NCBI RefSeq assembly: GCF_027789125.1
Contig: NZ_JAQFVF010000034.1
Coordinates: 1-64,000, forward strand
DNA length: 64,000 nt
DNA from: Paenibacillus aestuarii
GTDB taxonomy: Bacteria; Bacillota; Bacilli; Paenibacillales; NBRC-103111
Direction of reading: 5' to 3'
Below the pieces are notes generated by a model, which saw only the letters and a list, made by a program, of their open reading frames with translations, was not told the origin of the DNA and made no database searches. A program made the translations under genes and the position numbers. Positions 1 to 9,293 of this stretch are shown here, in pieces (positions within the stretch are counted from its first letter, which is position 1; each line of letters begins with the position of its first letter).

Positions 1-117
1 AATGTAAGGTGCTTTAATTTTATTGATAATGGATTGATACTCATTTTCTAATAGAATTCTGCTTTTTAAAAAGGAATATGAATCCCAAAATTATAGATGA
101 AAGAAGGAAAATTTATT

Positions 118-756
118 ATGTCAACTTTATTGTATATTACAGCGCATCCGAACGAGACTGAGGCATCTTATAGCTTGGCGGTAGGAAAGCAATTTCTCGA
201 GGCTTACAGAGCTGCTAATCCGAATGACGAAATCTTACATCTTGATCTATTCAAAATGGATATCCCGCGCCTTGATGCAGACGTATTTAGTGCCTGGGGG
301 AAACTGGGTTCGGGTACAACATTCGAACAATTAACGAATGCAGAGCAATCTAAAATTGGCAGACTCGCCGAGTTGGTGGATCAATTTGTTGCAGCAGATA
401 AATATGTATTCGTAAATCCGACATGGAACTTCTCATTTCCTCCTGTGATGAAAGCTTATGTTGATGCAATTTGTGTTGCAGGAAAGACTTTTAAGTATAC
501 AGAAAATGGTCCTATCGGCCTTCTCGAAAGCAAAAAAGCAATTCATATTCAAGCAAGTGGCAGTGTATTATCCCCTGGTTCAGCTTTCGCAGATTTTGAA
601 ATTGGTCACCGTCATTTAGAAGTTATTATGAAATTCATTGGAGTACCCAGCTTAGAGACTGTATTTGTGGAAGGTATGGCCGCGGCTCCGGATCAAGCCC
701 GTCAAATTAAAGAGGATGCTATCGTACAAGCTTGGAAGCTGGCAAAAACATTCTAA
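118..756 (+). CDS. azoR: FMN-dependent NADH-azoreductase (AzoR/AcpD family), copy 1
   Basis: This is a cytosolic flavodoxin-fold NAD(P)H:quinone/azo oxidoreductase of 212 residues, the usual AzoR length. The N-terminal strand and phosphate loop [16 protein letters not shown], the loop [10 protein letters not shown] near residue 97 and IQASGS near residue 143 are the flavin-binding features of the family. I chose the ATG at 118 because AGAAGGAAA lies about 7 nt upstream; an in-frame ATG at 97 would add seven residues and lacks a good site. A second azoreductase starts 21 bp downstream, so the two are probably co-transcribed. AzoR proteins reduce quinones and azo compounds by two-electron transfer and are usually induced by electrophile stress. 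The sequence is very close to the copies at 778 and 16942, so duplication is likely. Confidence 0.9.
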   Translation: MSTLLYITAHPNETEASYSLAVGKQFLEAYRAANPNDEILHLDLFKMDIPRLDADVFSAWGKLGSGTTFEQLTNAEQSKIGRLAELVDQFVAADKYVFVNPTWNFSFPPVMKAYVDAICVAGKTFKYTENGPIGLLESKKAIHIQASGSVLSPGSAFADFEIGHRHLEVIMKFIGVPSLETVFVEGMAAAPDQARQIKEDAIVQAWKLAKTF

Positions 757-777
757 GTTGAAGGAGTTTATCAAACA

Positions 778-1461
778 ATGATCCAATTTATGAAAAAAAT
801 ATTCGGTTCTTCAAAGGCTAAAGAAAAGAAAGAGAAAGTGTTATATATCACAGCTCATCCCAATAACCAAGATACTTCATATAGCTTGGCGGTAGGGGCC
901 GAATTTATTGAAAGTTATCTTCAATCACATCCTTCTGATGAAGTAGTTCATCTTGATCTCTATAATGCGATTATTCCGGACATTGATTCCGATGTGTTTA
1001 ATGGATGGAGAAAGCTGGCTGACGGCGTAGACTTAACCCATGCTGAAAAAGCTAAAGTTGAACGTTTGAACGAATTAGTCGAACAGTTTATTGCAGCGGA
1101 TAAGTATGTATTTGTAAACCCAACATGGAATTTTTCGTATCCTCCAGTGTTAAAGGCATATATTGATGCTATCTGTGTTGCAGGTAAAACTTTTAAGTAT
1201 GTTCCAGACAAAGGTCCAGTTGGCTTATTAGACCTTAAAAAAGCAGTTCATATCCAAGCAAGCGGAAGTTTGTTGTCACCTGGCTCGGAGATGGAGAGTT
1301 TCGAAATGGGGCATCGTCATTTGGATGTCATTATGAAATTCCTAGGCGTTCCAAACTTTGAAGCGATTTTTGTTGAAGGCATGGGAGCAGCTTCTGATCA
1401 AACACAAGTGATAAAAGATAAAGCTATCCGTAAAGCTCGTGAATTAGCGAAAACATTTTAA
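778..1461 (+). CDS. FMN-dependent NADH-azoreductase, copy 2
   Basis: This is a second AzoR-type flavoprotein of 227 residues. It has the same core motifs as copy 1: [29 protein letters not shown] and [11 protein letters not shown]. It differs by a lysine-rich N-terminal extension of about 16 residues before the first beta strand. The ATG at 778 follows GAAGGAG with good spacing, so the extension is probably translated. It sits 21 bp after copy 1 and is followed by an intrinsic terminator, which defines a two-gene operon. The role is presumably quinone or azo reduction; no substrate can be read from sequence. Confidence 0.88.
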   Translation: MIQFMKKIFGSSKAKEKKEKVLYITAHPNNQDTSYSLAVGAEFIESYLQSHPSDEVVHLDLYNAIIPDIDSDVFNGWRKLADGVDLTHAEKAKVERLNELVEQFIAADKYVFVNPTWNFSYPPVLKAYIDAICVAGKTFKYVPDKGPVGLLDLKKAVHIQASGSLLSPGSEMESFEMGHRHLDVIMKFLGVPNFEAIFVEGMGAASDQTQVIKDKAIRKARELAKTF

Positions 1462-1472
1462 ATAGAAAGTGA

Positions 1473-1505
1473 TAACGGCTTCGATTTCATCGGAGCCGTT
1501 TTTTT
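1473..1505 (+). terminator. intrinsic terminator of the azoreductase pair
   Basis: AACGGCTTCGA pairs with TCGGAGCCGTT (one G-T type mismatch) around a five-base loop and is followed by seven T. It lies 12 bp after the second azoreductase. Confidence 0.85.
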
Positions 1506-1738
1506 ATGCAGAATATCACCCATATAAATTTGCTCATTTTTTCAGCCTCAAGTCTATGCCAATATACGCGTTCAAGGTACTAATCATTTTTTGTTAGGTA
1601 ATCTATCTTACAGAATGATTACTTTGAAAGAGTTATCATATAAAAGTTAGAAATAGCATTTGCAAGAGATATACTCAAATATTTAAAGAATCATTTAATA
1701 TTCCACCAATCGATATTATAAAGGAGATGTAGATAATC

Positions 1739-1942
1739 ATGAATGAAGCTATTAAACAAGGTCTTGTTGGATGTTTTATGGGTGCGATTATGAGTTTTCT
1801 CATGAACTATTTCGTTTTACCTTTACCTACGACAGTGTTTGGAAATGCATTGGGTAATGCGATGAGTGGTGTATTAAGCGGATTTATGGGTGGTTTCATG
1901 GGAATTCTTATGTTTCTTCGAGCCAAAAAAAGAAAAAAATAA
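1739..1942 (+). CDS. small two-helix membrane protein, unknown function
   Basis: This 67-residue protein has a strong AAAGGAG site 9 nt before the ATG. Two hydrophobic segments (about residues 8-28 and 37-60) are rich in Gly and Met and flank an NALGNAMSG turn; the C-terminus is a positive tail (RAKKRKK), so it probably faces the cytoplasm. I do not recognise a functional family. It stands alone between the azoreductase operon and a convergent isochorismatase-like gene, so context gives only a loose link to the surrounding redox genes. Confidence 0.6.
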   Translation: MNEAIKQGLVGCFMGAIMSFLMNYFVLPLPTTVFGNALGNAMSGVLSGFMGGFMGILMFLRAKKRKK

Positions 1943-2047
1943 AAGTGAGAATTAATTTTGTTTTCATTTATTGTGTGCGTAATAACTAAAAGAGGGTGAA
2001 TTTCCCTAGCTTAACGGCTAGGGAACCCTCATTTACATTTGGAGAAT

Positions 2048-2821
2048 CTATTGATTTCTTGGTTTCGTGGATTTCATTTTCTGTACTACCTCACTAGTTG
2101 GCCAACTCGCACTGGCAATCATTTTAAAATTAGTTTTAGCAACCATGTCCCCATCCATTATTGGAGCGGCAGTTGCATCATAAATCACCGCAACTTCAAA
2201 TCCTTGCTCAACAAGTTCTCGTAAATGAGATTCAACGCACAAGTTTGCTGCCATTCCTCCAAGAAGAACACGAGTAATTCCTGCTTTTCGTAGTTGTAAG
2301 ACTAAGTCATTCGATTCGGGACCGTAAATCTTGTGAGGACTTGTAATAACTGCGTTAGTTTCTTTGAGTAGGGGTTTAAAACTTTCAAAAAAATCAGCAC
2401 CTGAACCCTCGAATCCTTCGAGAGTTAAAGGACCTTTTCTTTGAAACATTTTATTAGCATGCGTCCAATCTTCCATAACTCCTCCAAACAACCATTTCTG
2501 GTCATATGGATAATAATAATGCGGAGAAATAAATACTTTATACTTATTTTCTTTTGCTGTTTTTAGAAGCAACTCAATGTTCTCAATGGTGTGATTTTTT
2601 GCAATGCTTTCTTTCATTAAATTCCAAGCAACACCCTTGGGGCTGAGATAATCATTTTGCGGATCTGTAAATACTAAAGCAGTTGTGATTGAATCTATCC
2701 TCATACCTGCATTTGTTTGTTGAGGTGCTGATTCTGAAGCTATAACAGGCTGTTGAAGTGCATAAAAGCAAAGACTGCTTTGGAACAAAAACAAGAGAAG
2801 CCACCGAATTGTTTTACTCAT
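2048..2821 (-). CDS. exported isochorismatase-family cysteine hydrolase
   Basis: This is a 257-residue member of the isochorismatase/nicotinamidase-related family. The likely catalytic triad is visible: Asp in FTDPQNDY, Lys in SPHKIYGPES and Cys in AANLCVESHLRELVEQGFEV. Family members hydrolyse amides or vinyl ethers; the substrate here is unknown. The N-terminus (residues 5-25, WLLLFLFQSSLCFYALQQP) is hydrophobic after Lys/Arg, so the protein is probably exported or anchored, which is unusual for this family. I start at the second Met because AAAGGAG precedes it; a start six codons upstream at 2839 is possible. Degenerate copies lie at 11850 and 20470. Confidence 0.85.
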   Translation of the reverse strand: MSKTIRWLLLFLFQSSLCFYALQQPVIASESAPQQTNAGMRIDSITTALVFTDPQNDYLSPKGVAWNLMKESIAKNHTIENIELLLKTAKENKYKVFISPHYYYPYDQKWLFGGVMEDWTHANKMFQRKGPLTLEGFEGSGADFFESFKPLLKETNAVITSPHKIYGPESNDLVLQLRKAGITRVLLGGMAANLCVESHLRELVEQGFEVAVIYDATAAPIMDGDMVAKTNFKMIASASWPTSEVVQKMKSTKPRNQ

Positions 2822-2943
2822 AATTCGCTCCTTTTTCATTTGGAATCATTATATATTTGTATACTATGTACTTATTATTGGGATTTATCCGTTTCTTGTT
2901 CATTGAGTGTATTCTAATTAATATCTAATACCGCATAAATAAC

Positions 2944-3608
2944 TAGGTTGGCGGAAAGCTAAAGTATCTGGCCGCCGGCGAAGCGAATTGGATGCGGCGG
3001 TCAAATTAATTGGGAAGAGAGTAACCGGCATTCAAGGTGACATCTCTAATCTGAGCGATTTGAACAAGCTCTTTGATGAAGTGAAGCAGGAGAAAGGACA
3101 CCTGGATTTTCTATTCGCAAACGCTGGCCTTGGCAGTATTCTGCCTCTGGGTCATATTACGGAAGAGCAGTACCATCTGACTTTCGATGTTAATGTGAAG
3201 GGAACCTTGTTTACCATCCAAAAAGCACTGCCGCTGTTTCCAAACAGTACAGGCTCGATCATCTTGACAGGTTCAACAGCGGGCACGATCGGCGATGCAG
3301 GATTTAGCGTCTACGGAGGATCCAAGGCAGCTCTTCGTCAGATGGCGAGGAACTGGATCATGGACTTGAAAGGCACCGGAATACGGTTAAATGTTCTGAG
3401 TCCTGGTATGATCCACTCGCCTGCTTATGACGATTTGTTTGGCGAAGCGCTGGATCAAGTCTTTGCTTCCGCCAAGGATAACGTTCCGATGAGACGTGTA
3501 GGAAAGACGGACGAGATCGCGAGTGCCGTCATGTTTCTGGCCTCGGAGGAAAGCAGCTATGTAAACGGCATCGAACTTTTCGTTGACGGCGGCATGGCTC
3601 AAATCTGA
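2944..3608 (+). pseudogene. short-chain dehydrogenase/reductase, 5'-truncated
   Basis: The frame reads as a classical SDR from the second beta-alpha unit ([19 protein letters not shown]) through NAG in [10 protein letters not shown], the catalytic Ser in ILTGSTAG, the YxxxK pair in VYGGSKAAL, and a C-terminal [13 protein letters not shown]. The glycine-rich TGxxxGIG cofactor loop and the first strand are absent, and the frame is closed by a stop just upstream of 2944. No ribosome binding site precedes the remaining ATG/TTG codons. I therefore call it a remnant that lost about 40 N-terminal residues. Codon use is more GC-rich than its neighbours, so it may have come from elsewhere. A leaderless truncated product starting near 2988 cannot be excluded. 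Confidence 0.75.
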
Positions 3609-3749
3609 TTAAATCATTAAAGCGTGCATCCGAACCTCATGATTAAATTCAAATCAGGCAGAGGAGTTTATTTCTTTGCCTGGTTTTTATTATTGGGATG
3701 TTCAACCTCCCCCTATAATTTGAAATAAGGAATAAGGAGTCGATGATAA

Positions 3750-4418
3750 ATGATAACCGTGTGTACGGCAGATTCTAGAAACTCATTTGACCTTGGTTGG
3801 CTAAGAGGATGTCATAGTTTTTCGTTCGGGAATGATTTCGATGAAGGAAATTCGTCTTTTGGACCCATGCGCGTCTTGAATGATGATATCATTTCACCTA
3901 AGCGTGGGTTTGGGCCACATCCTCATAGCGACATGGAGATATTATCAATAGTTCTTAAGGGGAACTTCGGCACGAGGACAGCCTAGGAAATGTGAGGACT
4001 ACGAATTTTGGCAGTATACAACGCATGTCTGCCGGTACTGGGGTAGTGCATATGGAACATAATCCATCTAAAACCGACTATGTATCCTTCCTTCAATTAT
4101 GGTTCGAGCCTGAACAATGAGGTCTAACTCCGTCCTATGAGGCGACGAGTTTTGAAGTTGAAGTGCTCTCAGGGCGTTTATTGCCGATCGCATCCAGCAA
4201 TGCAATGGAAAACACAGTCGCTAAATTACACCAAGAGATGACGGTTTATTTAAGTAAGCTGAAAGCAGGCTCGACAATAACGTTCAAACAAGAACAAGGA
4301 GAAGAGTATTTTTGTTCGTAATCGAGGGACGAATATTGCGGTTTTATTGGAGTTACCGGAGACTTCGGGTAAAGTAAACACTAGTAAAGCGTATAAAGCG
4401 CCGCTGCGATCGCTATAA
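3750..4418 (+). pseudogene. pirin-family protein, frameshifted
   Basis: The start is intact, with GGAGTCGATGATAA before ATG, and the first 70 residues match the two intact pirins at 17595 and 19344: LGWLRGCHSFSFG, FGPMRVLNDD and the metal-binding GFGPHPHSDMEI. A frameshift near 3965 breaks the frame. The downstream pirin sequence (RMSAGTGVVHMEHNP, SFLQLWFEP, KLHQEMTVYLS) continues in other frames with an in-frame stop near 4118. The end is approximate because the last 90 bp are poorly conserved. Pirins are bicupin iron proteins, some with quercetinase activity. This copy is dead. Confidence 0.85.
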
Positions 4419-4495
4419 TGGATTTTGTATGACTTGAGAGGAAACCCAAAACGGTCAATCGTTAAAAAATCGAGAGTTTCACGAGGTGCAAGTAA

Positions 4496-5329
4496 GTGTA
4501 TCCAATAATAATGTCGTGGGATGTCCCTGCGATGCTAGTGATGTTCATGCTTGGTTTAATCGCTTCGACATTTGGTGCAATTGTGGGTTTAGGCGGTGGG
4601 GTTGTAATCGTGCCCGCGTTGCTCCTGCTCGGCCCATCCATGCTTAGCAAGAACATAGACACGTCGCTGGCAGTTGGTGTATCGCTCGGTGCGCTCGTGT
4701 TTACATCGTTTACATCGACGCTAACGTTTGTGAAGGAGGGCAAAGTCGACCTTCGCAGTGCGCTATTCTTTTCGCTCTCGAGCGGTCCATTATCAGTATT
4801 AGGTGCTAGCCTGACCTCACTGTTCGATCCAGTAATATTCCGGCGAGCCTTCGGATATTTCATGCTTTTCATGGTCATTTTAATTCTGTTTCGAAAACGA
4901 ATCAAACCTTATAAAGGTAACTGGCGCTATGTGCGGAAATACACAGATGCCGCTGGTGTGGAGCAAGAATACGGTTATAACGTGTTACCGGCACTGTTAA
5001 TTGGTGGGGCTGTCGGCTTGATTGCCGGATTGCTCGGCATTGGTGGTGGTATTTTACTTATTCCCACCATGCTACTTTTGTTCCGCTTCCCGCCGCATAT
5101 GGCTACGGCTACCTCGATGGCCGTTATCTTCGTCTCGGCATTGTTCGGCAGCGGCATGCATCTGATCCGCGGTGAATGGGATTGGCTGCTTGTATTGTCT
5201 CTGGCCCCAGGAGCGCTGCTTGGTGGCTGGATCGGGGCACGCATCTCTCGACGAATCAGCAGCGTGCTGCTGATTCGCATCATGTGCGGCACCTTGCTGC
5301 TGTTCGCGGTGAGGATGATCATAACATAG
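4496..5329 (+). CDS. TauE/SafE-family membrane exporter
   Basis: This 277-residue integral membrane protein shows the duplicated TauE/SafE signature: GLGGGVVIVPALLLLG in the first half and GIGGGILLIPTMLLLF in the second, each at the start of a four-helix half. Family members carry sulfite, sulfonates or other small anions across the membrane. The GTG start at 4496 is supported by GAGGTG seven bases upstream; an ATG further in would remove part of the first helix. It is monocistronic and ends at a strong bidirectional terminator shared with the convergent ABM gene. A link to sulfur compounds fits the thioredoxin, DsrE and SsuABC-type genes elsewhere in the window, but that is inference. Confidence 0.88.
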   Translation: MYPIIMSWDVPAMLVMFMLGLIASTFGAIVGLGGGVVIVPALLLLGPSMLSKNIDTSLAVGVSLGALVFTSFTSTLTFVKEGKVDLRSALFFSLSSGPLSVLGASLTSLFDPVIFRRAFGYFMLFMVILILFRKRIKPYKGNWRYVRKYTDAAGVEQEYGYNVLPALLIGGAVGLIAGLLGIGGGILLIPTMLLLFRFPPHMATATSMAVIFVSALFGSGMHLIRGEWDWLLVLSLAPGALLGGWIGARISRRISSVLLIRIMCGTLLLFAVRMIIT

Positions 5330-5409
5330 CTCAGCGAATGAGCCCAGGTATTAATACCCAGGGTATTTTCAATAGAAGTGGTCTTGCATCGTGTTGCCAT
5401 AAAAAACAA

Positions 5410-5466
5410 TCCCCCCCAGTTCATGTTGAGTTCCTTGTGAACTCAGCATGAACTGGAGGGGATTTT
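5410..5466. terminator. long bidirectional terminator hairpin
   Basis: An arm of about 20 bp (CCCCCAGTTCATG, then TGAGTTC) pairs with GAACTCA and CATGAACTGGAGGGG around CTTGT, with A-rich sequence on the left and ATTTTATT on the right. It separates the convergent TauE-like and ABM genes. Confidence 0.85.
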
Positions 5467-5497
5467 ATTAAATATTTAAGAGCTTAATTCCTTTGCT

Positions 5498-5845
5498 TCA
5501 AGAAAAATGCTTGCCTACAGTAATCGTAGTTCCCCACTCAGCTGTTGGTGTGTAGAAGCTAAGCTCTCTTCTCAATAAAAACTCTGCTGCCTTAGTATAA
5601 GGACCCTGACGGTAAGCCTTCGATTCCTCTTCTGCCAGCCAAGTTTCTTTCGAACAGTTCCAAATTTCGTAAAATACAATTTCATCCGGATTGTCGACAT
5701 TCTCATGAACAATTCCATTTACAAATGTCGGTTCTTTTGACATTATATCAAACAATGGCTTTAGATTATCAAAAAAAGCTTGTTTGTCTGAGTTCGGCTT
5801 TAATTGAAAGCGTGCAATAATTACGCTTTGTTCTATTGCGTTCAT
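5498..5845 (-). CDS. antibiotic biosynthesis monooxygenase (ABM) domain protein, copy 1
   Basis: This 115-residue protein matches the ABM/YgiN dimeric alpha-beta fold: a first strand (QSVIIARFQLKPN), a helix ending in EPTFVNGIVHENVDNPDEIVFYEIW and the second helix AEEESKAYRQGPYTKAA. Members are cofactor-free quinol monooxygenases or unknown small-molecule oxygenases. It starts with a clear AAAGGAG site. A paralogue at 15979 shares the EPTFVNAIV and NDLVIYEIW blocks. Its neighbours are azoreductases, pirins and thioredoxins, which suggests quinone or electrophile handling. Confidence 0.85.
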   Translation of the reverse strand: MNAIEQSVIIARFQLKPNSDKQAFFDNLKPLFDIMSKEPTFVNGIVHENVDNPDEIVFYEIWNCSKETWLAEEESKAYRQGPYTKAAEFLLRRELSFYTPTAEWGTTITVGKHFS

Positions 5846-5883
5846 AATAAATAATTACTCCTTTAGACTTCATTTTTGTTTGT

Positions 5884-5926
5884 TTCCCGGGAATACTTCA
5901 GATTATATCGGGAACCTTACGAATGG
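5884..5926. promoter_or_regulatory. possible operator: TTCCCG/CGGGAA inverted repeats
   Basis: The palindrome TTCCCGGGAA is followed 24 bp later by TATATCGGGAACC, giving nested inverted halves just upstream of the ABM gene start. It could be a regulator site or a hairpin in the leader. No known regulator is assigned. Confidence 0.25.
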
Positions 5927-5954
5927 TCTGTATGCTAAATTACAAATCAGCTTT

Positions 5955-6253
5955 GGCAAAGTCCACAACTTCCGTTTTACACTAGTGGGCTTTTTAAATC
6001 CGAATGTGAAACTTGCAAACAACAGCTTCCTATCTTAGAAGAGCTAGCCGATGAAGTAAGACATCAGGCAACACTTGTTCAAGTTGATATTGAACAAGAA
6101 GGAGAACTTGCCTCAGCATATGGCATAATGAACACTCCGACTTTCATGCTATTTAAGGACGGATACCAAGTAGAAACAATACTCGGCTTTCAAAATAAAG
6201 AAAATCTGAAGCAGACCATCCTCCGCTATTCAGGAATTGGAGATACGTGCTGA
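5955..6253 (+). pseudogene. thioredoxin-family protein, 5'-truncated relic
   Basis: The frame encodes a thioredoxin C-terminal two-thirds: CETCKQQLPILEELADEV (CxxC then the alpha helix), VDIEQEGELASAYGI, the cis-Pro segment NTPTFMLFKDGYQVET and the ending GIGDTC. It closely matches the intact gene at 20913, down to the GDTC tail. No start codon or ribosome site lies upstream and the first strand is not recognisable, so I regard it as a relic of a duplicated thioredoxin. The CxxC sequence is CETC instead of CGPC. It ends just before a terminator. Confidence 0.75.
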
Positions 6254-6280
6254 TTTCATTCTTCAATGGTTTTGATGGAG

Positions 6281-6310
6281 AACCTGTTCGATATACTGAA
6301 CAGGTTTTTG
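6281..6310 (+). terminator. intrinsic terminator
   Basis: AACCTGTTC pairs perfectly with GAACAGGTT around an eight-base loop, followed by TTTTGTGTTTTT. It lies 28 bp after the thioredoxin relic. Confidence 0.8.
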
Positions 6311-6387
6311 TGTTTTTACACTGTCTCAGCGGCGAATCATATTCCATATTAAGGACATACTGGGGGATAAGAAGGGGAGAATGGTAA

Positions 6388-7875
6388 ATGGAATCATTGC
6401 ATGCATCAGCCAGCATAAATTTGAAAGAGCTAAAGCGCCTTTATACCGGAAACGAATTGTTCACGTTCCAAAATATAGGTAACTCAGATGCCAACGATGA
6501 AGCCGTGGTCATCTATTTGAATCCGCTCGTAGATGAAAAGCGATTAAACCAATTAATCATTCGGAAAATGAATATGGATTTACGGGAAAACAGTGGGCCC
6601 GTTGGAGAAGTCATATTGGATTCGTTACATACACTGGGTGATGTCACCATTCTCGTAGAAATCGAAGAAATCATAAACCATATCGCAGATGCCAATTTCG
6701 TATTAATCATCGATGGGCATGTTGAGGCTTACGCCATGAAATTACCGGGCTTCGAAACGCGAGCGATAGACGAACCGCAGGTTGAACTTAACATTCGTGG
6801 CCCGCGCGAAGCCTTCACTGAGGACTTACAAAAAAACTTGGGTATGGTGTTGCGGCGGATAAAGTCGCCGCAATTGAAAGCGAAATCGTTTGTGATCGGG
6901 AAAGACAGCCAAACGAAAGTGATGCTTCTCTATCTTGCCGACAGAACCGATTCCCAAGTGTTGAACGAGCTCAGACAACGGATGGATGCCATTCAATTAG
7001 ACGTGCTATCGGACAGCATGCAGATTGAAGAGTGGATCCAAGACAGCACGTTTTCGCCATTCCCGCAATTACTGAATACGGAAAGACCTGATCGGGTCGT
7101 CACGGCGATGAATAGGGGCAAGATTGTCATTATGACGGATGGTACGCCGAATGCCCTTATTGCCCCGAGCACGTTTTTTGAAATGCTTCATCCCAGCGAG
7201 GACCAATTTGAACGGTTTTACTTTGCTAATTTTTTACGTATTATTCGACTTATCACTTTGATTGTTTCATTAATCGGTCCTTCATTCTATATAGCATTGA
7301 CTACGTTCCATCTTGAGATGATTCCGACGCCTTTGTTAATGACGTTTCTATCTGCAAAGGCGGGGATTCCATTTCCTACCTTCATTGAGGCTTTGATCAT
7401 GGAGGTCGCTTTCGAAGTGCTGCGGGAAGCGAGTATGCGTCTTCCTCGCATTATGGGACAATCCGTCAGTATCGTAGGAGCGCTAATCATCGGGGAAGCG
7501 GCCGTTCAATCCGGGATAGTTTCTCGTCCAATGGTAATTGTCGTTGCGATGACGGGAATTGCTTCCTTTACAATCCCTTACTACAGTACGGCTATCGCAC
7601 TTCGCTTGTTGCGTTTCCCGTTAATGTTCCTGACGGCACTTACTGGGATGTTCGGATTATCCATAGGAATGTTTATTGTCATTTTCCACGTTTGCTCCCT
7701 ACGGTTTTGTGGCGTTCTGTATCTTGATCCGATCGGTTCAGAAGGTTATAAGAATTCAATAAAAAAAATCTTTTTGCCCCCAGTCAGATACAGAGCAAGA
7801 TTGAAACGCGAAAGGAGTGAACTCGATGTACCCAATAGACAAACTCACTATTCTCACGCGAAGGAATGGGATTAG
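6388..7875 (+). CDS. gerA: spore germinant receptor A subunit (GerA/GerKA family)
   Basis: This 495-residue protein has the standard GerA layout. A soluble N-terminal region (about 1-235) holds the domain ending in VLSDSMQIEEWIQDSTFSPF. It is followed by the conserved RPDRVVTAMNRGKIVIMTDG block near 230 and then about five membrane segments (residues about 285-445) including PTPLLMTF and GIPFPTFIEALIMEVAFE. A, B and C subunits form inner-membrane germinant receptors of the spore and sense amino acids, sugars or nucleosides. It opens an operon whose next gene, the C subunit, overlaps it by 50 bp, implying translational coupling. GGGGAGAATGGTAA precedes the ATG. The ligand cannot be told from sequence. 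Confidence 0.93.
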   Translation: MESLHASASINLKELKRLYTGNELFTFQNIGNSDANDEAVVIYLNPLVDEKRLNQLIIRKMNMDLRENSGPVGEVILDSLHTLGDVTILVEIEEIINHIADANFVLIIDGHVEAYAMKLPGFETRAIDEPQVELNIRGPREAFTEDLQKNLGMVLRRIKSPQLKAKSFVIGKDSQTKVMLLYLADRTDSQVLNELRQRMDAIQLDVLSDSMQIEEWIQDSTFSPFPQLLNTERPDRVVTAMNRGKIVIMTDGTPNALIAPSTFFEMLHPSEDQFERFYFANFLRIIRLITLIVSLIGPSFYIALTTFHLEMIPTPLLMTFLSAKAGIPFPTFIEALIMEVAFEVLREASMRLPRIMGQSVSIVGALIIGEAAVQSGIVSRPMVIVVAMTGIASFTIPYYSTAIALRLLRFPLMFLTALTGMFGLSIGMFIVIFHVCSLRFCGVLYLDPIGSEGYKNSIKKIFLPPVRYRARLKRERSELDVPNRQTHYSHAKEWD

Positions 7876-9040
7876 TCTAAAAAGAGGGGTAAGCTTTTTT
7901 TTAGCTGCACTATGCTTGCTTTCGATAACAGGTTGCTCGACAGACGTAAACGAAATCAGCGATATTGCTTTGGTTACAGCAGCTGCAATCGATTACGATG
8001 TCGAAACGAATAAATATTCGTTTAGCGCCTTTTGCGTCATGCCCTCAAATACAAGCCAGGAAAAGACTTCGGCACTTACCCAATGGGTTTCAAGCGCTAC
8101 AGGTAAAACGCCATTAGATGCTGCAAGAAAAATGCGTTCACAAGTCGGAAAGAATTTAATCTTCCAGCATAATAAATTTTTTATAATCAGCGAGAGCGCG
8201 GCAAAACATTCTCTTTTTGAGGTGATGGACTACCTGTCGAGGAAAAGAGAATTTCGGCTTACGGCATATCCAATCATCGCGCCAGGGCAAGCTTCCGATA
8301 AACTTAAGCTCGGTACAGAGTCCGGTGATTTGTTATCCAACGACTTGCTGGGTCAAGTCCGTAATAATAAGCTGTCCGGTCAAGATGTAGCGTTAACGAT
8401 TAAAGATTTTATGGATTTATTCGAGAATCCTACTCGGGGGTTCGTGGCAGCCAGAATAAAGATAAAATCATCAGAGACAAATAAAAAAGAGTTTCTCATT
8501 GTGACCGGGGGGGCAGTTATATACAAACAGAAATTTGCAGGGTGGGTGGAGGGTAACGACGTATTGATTCTTAATTCATTATCGAAAAGGAAAGTATGGA
8601 AAGATATTGAATTCAATGATGTCATTCATTCGAAGAACGGTTCGGTATTTTCAGCATTATTCCATGAAAAAGATTTGGAAATCCATGGCGATATTCAGAA
8701 TGGAAGACCCCAAATGAGTGTGTATCTGAAATACACTGCTTCTGTGGAGGATTTGAACAAAGATTCCGATGTCGGTGATTCGAGTGTTATTTCACAAATG
8801 GAGCAAGCGGCCTCCAGTCATTTGGAGAAGAAAATAAAAAAGAGTTTGGCGTTTTTTCAAAAAAAATTGAAAATAGATGTTCTTGGATTCTCCGATTATT
8901 ACAGTCAGTATCACTCGATAGCATGGAAAACAATGCAAAAGGATTGGGAGACTCTTTACCCCATGATTCCGATTCAAGTTCACGTCACCGTTCTGTTTGA
9001 AAAATCCGGCATGACTACATTCATAAAGGAGGAGTCGTAA
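7826..9040 (+). CDS. gerC: spore germinant receptor C subunit, lipoprotein (Ger(x)C family)
   Basis: This is a 404-residue Ger(x)C lipoprotein. A lysine/arginine N-terminus and hydrophobic stretch end in the lipobox ITGC near residue 39, followed by the typical SDVNEISDIALVTAAAIDYD-like start of the mature protein. The usual long beta-rich body and the C-terminal LKIDVLGFSDYYSQYH and WETLYPMIPIQVHVTVLFEKSG block are present. The ATG at 7826 is preferred over the GTG at 7817 because AAAGGAG sits eight bases before it. The gene overlaps the gerA end and abuts the next small gene, so all four belong to one operon, presumably transcribed in the forespore under sigma-G; no promoter was assigned. 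Confidence 0.92.
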   Translation: MYPIDKLTILTRRNGISLKRGVSFFLAALCLLSITGCSTDVNEISDIALVTAAAIDYDVETNKYSFSAFCVMPSNTSQEKTSALTQWVSSATGKTPLDAARKMRSQVGKNLIFQHNKFFIISESAAKHSLFEVMDYLSRKREFRLTAYPIIAPGQASDKLKLGTESGDLLSNDLLGQVRNNKLSGQDVALTIKDFMDLFENPTRGFVAARIKIKSSETNKKEFLIVTGGAVIYKQKFAGWVEGNDVLILNSLSKRKVWKDIEFNDVIHSKNGSVFSALFHEKDLEIHGDIQNGRPQMSVYLKYTASVEDLNKDSDVGDSSVISQMEQAASSHLEKKIKKSLAFFQKKLKIDVLGFSDYYSQYHSIAWKTMQKDWETLYPMIPIQVHVTVLFEKSGMTTFIKEES

Positions 9041-9280
9041 ATGTTTAATATAGCTATTTTTGTTGGCTCCCTTTGTTATGGCGTTGTATATTTTGTCCTG
9101 TTGCGTAAACGAGGAAAGATATCCGATGCTGTAATTATGTTATTTCTTTGCGGTTTCATTGCGGGTTATAACGCTCCATACATCGGGAAAAGGTGGCCAA
9201 CGGTCGAAAAGCTGTACAACGGCTTATATACTCCGCTCTTCCGGTACATCTTCAATCATCTATTGAGTGTTAATAAGTGA
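9041..9280 (+). CDS. GerKD-like small two-helix D subunit of the germinant receptor
   Basis: This 79-residue protein starts immediately after the gerC stop, with AAAGGAGGAG just upstream. It has two hydrophobic segments (about residues 3-21 and 30-46) and a short polar tail. Small two-helix D proteins (such as GerKD) are known beside some gerA-type operons and modulate germination; size, topology and position fit that group. I assign it by context and topology, not by a diagnostic motif. Confidence 0.65.
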   Translation: MFNIAIFVGSLCYGVVYFVLLRKRGKISDAVIMLFLCGFIAGYNAPYIGKRWPTVEKLYNGLYTPLFRYIFNHLLSVNK

Positions 9281-9293
9281 AAAGGTGGGTCAA

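Noticed and set aside
2039..2224. Plus-strand frame over the isochorismatase 3' end
   Set aside because: It is antisense to the conserved C-terminus of the minus-strand gene and has no family signal.
4975..5424. 149-residue minus-strand frame across the TauE gene end
   Set aside because: It runs antisense to the second TauE repeat and across the terminator; no family features.
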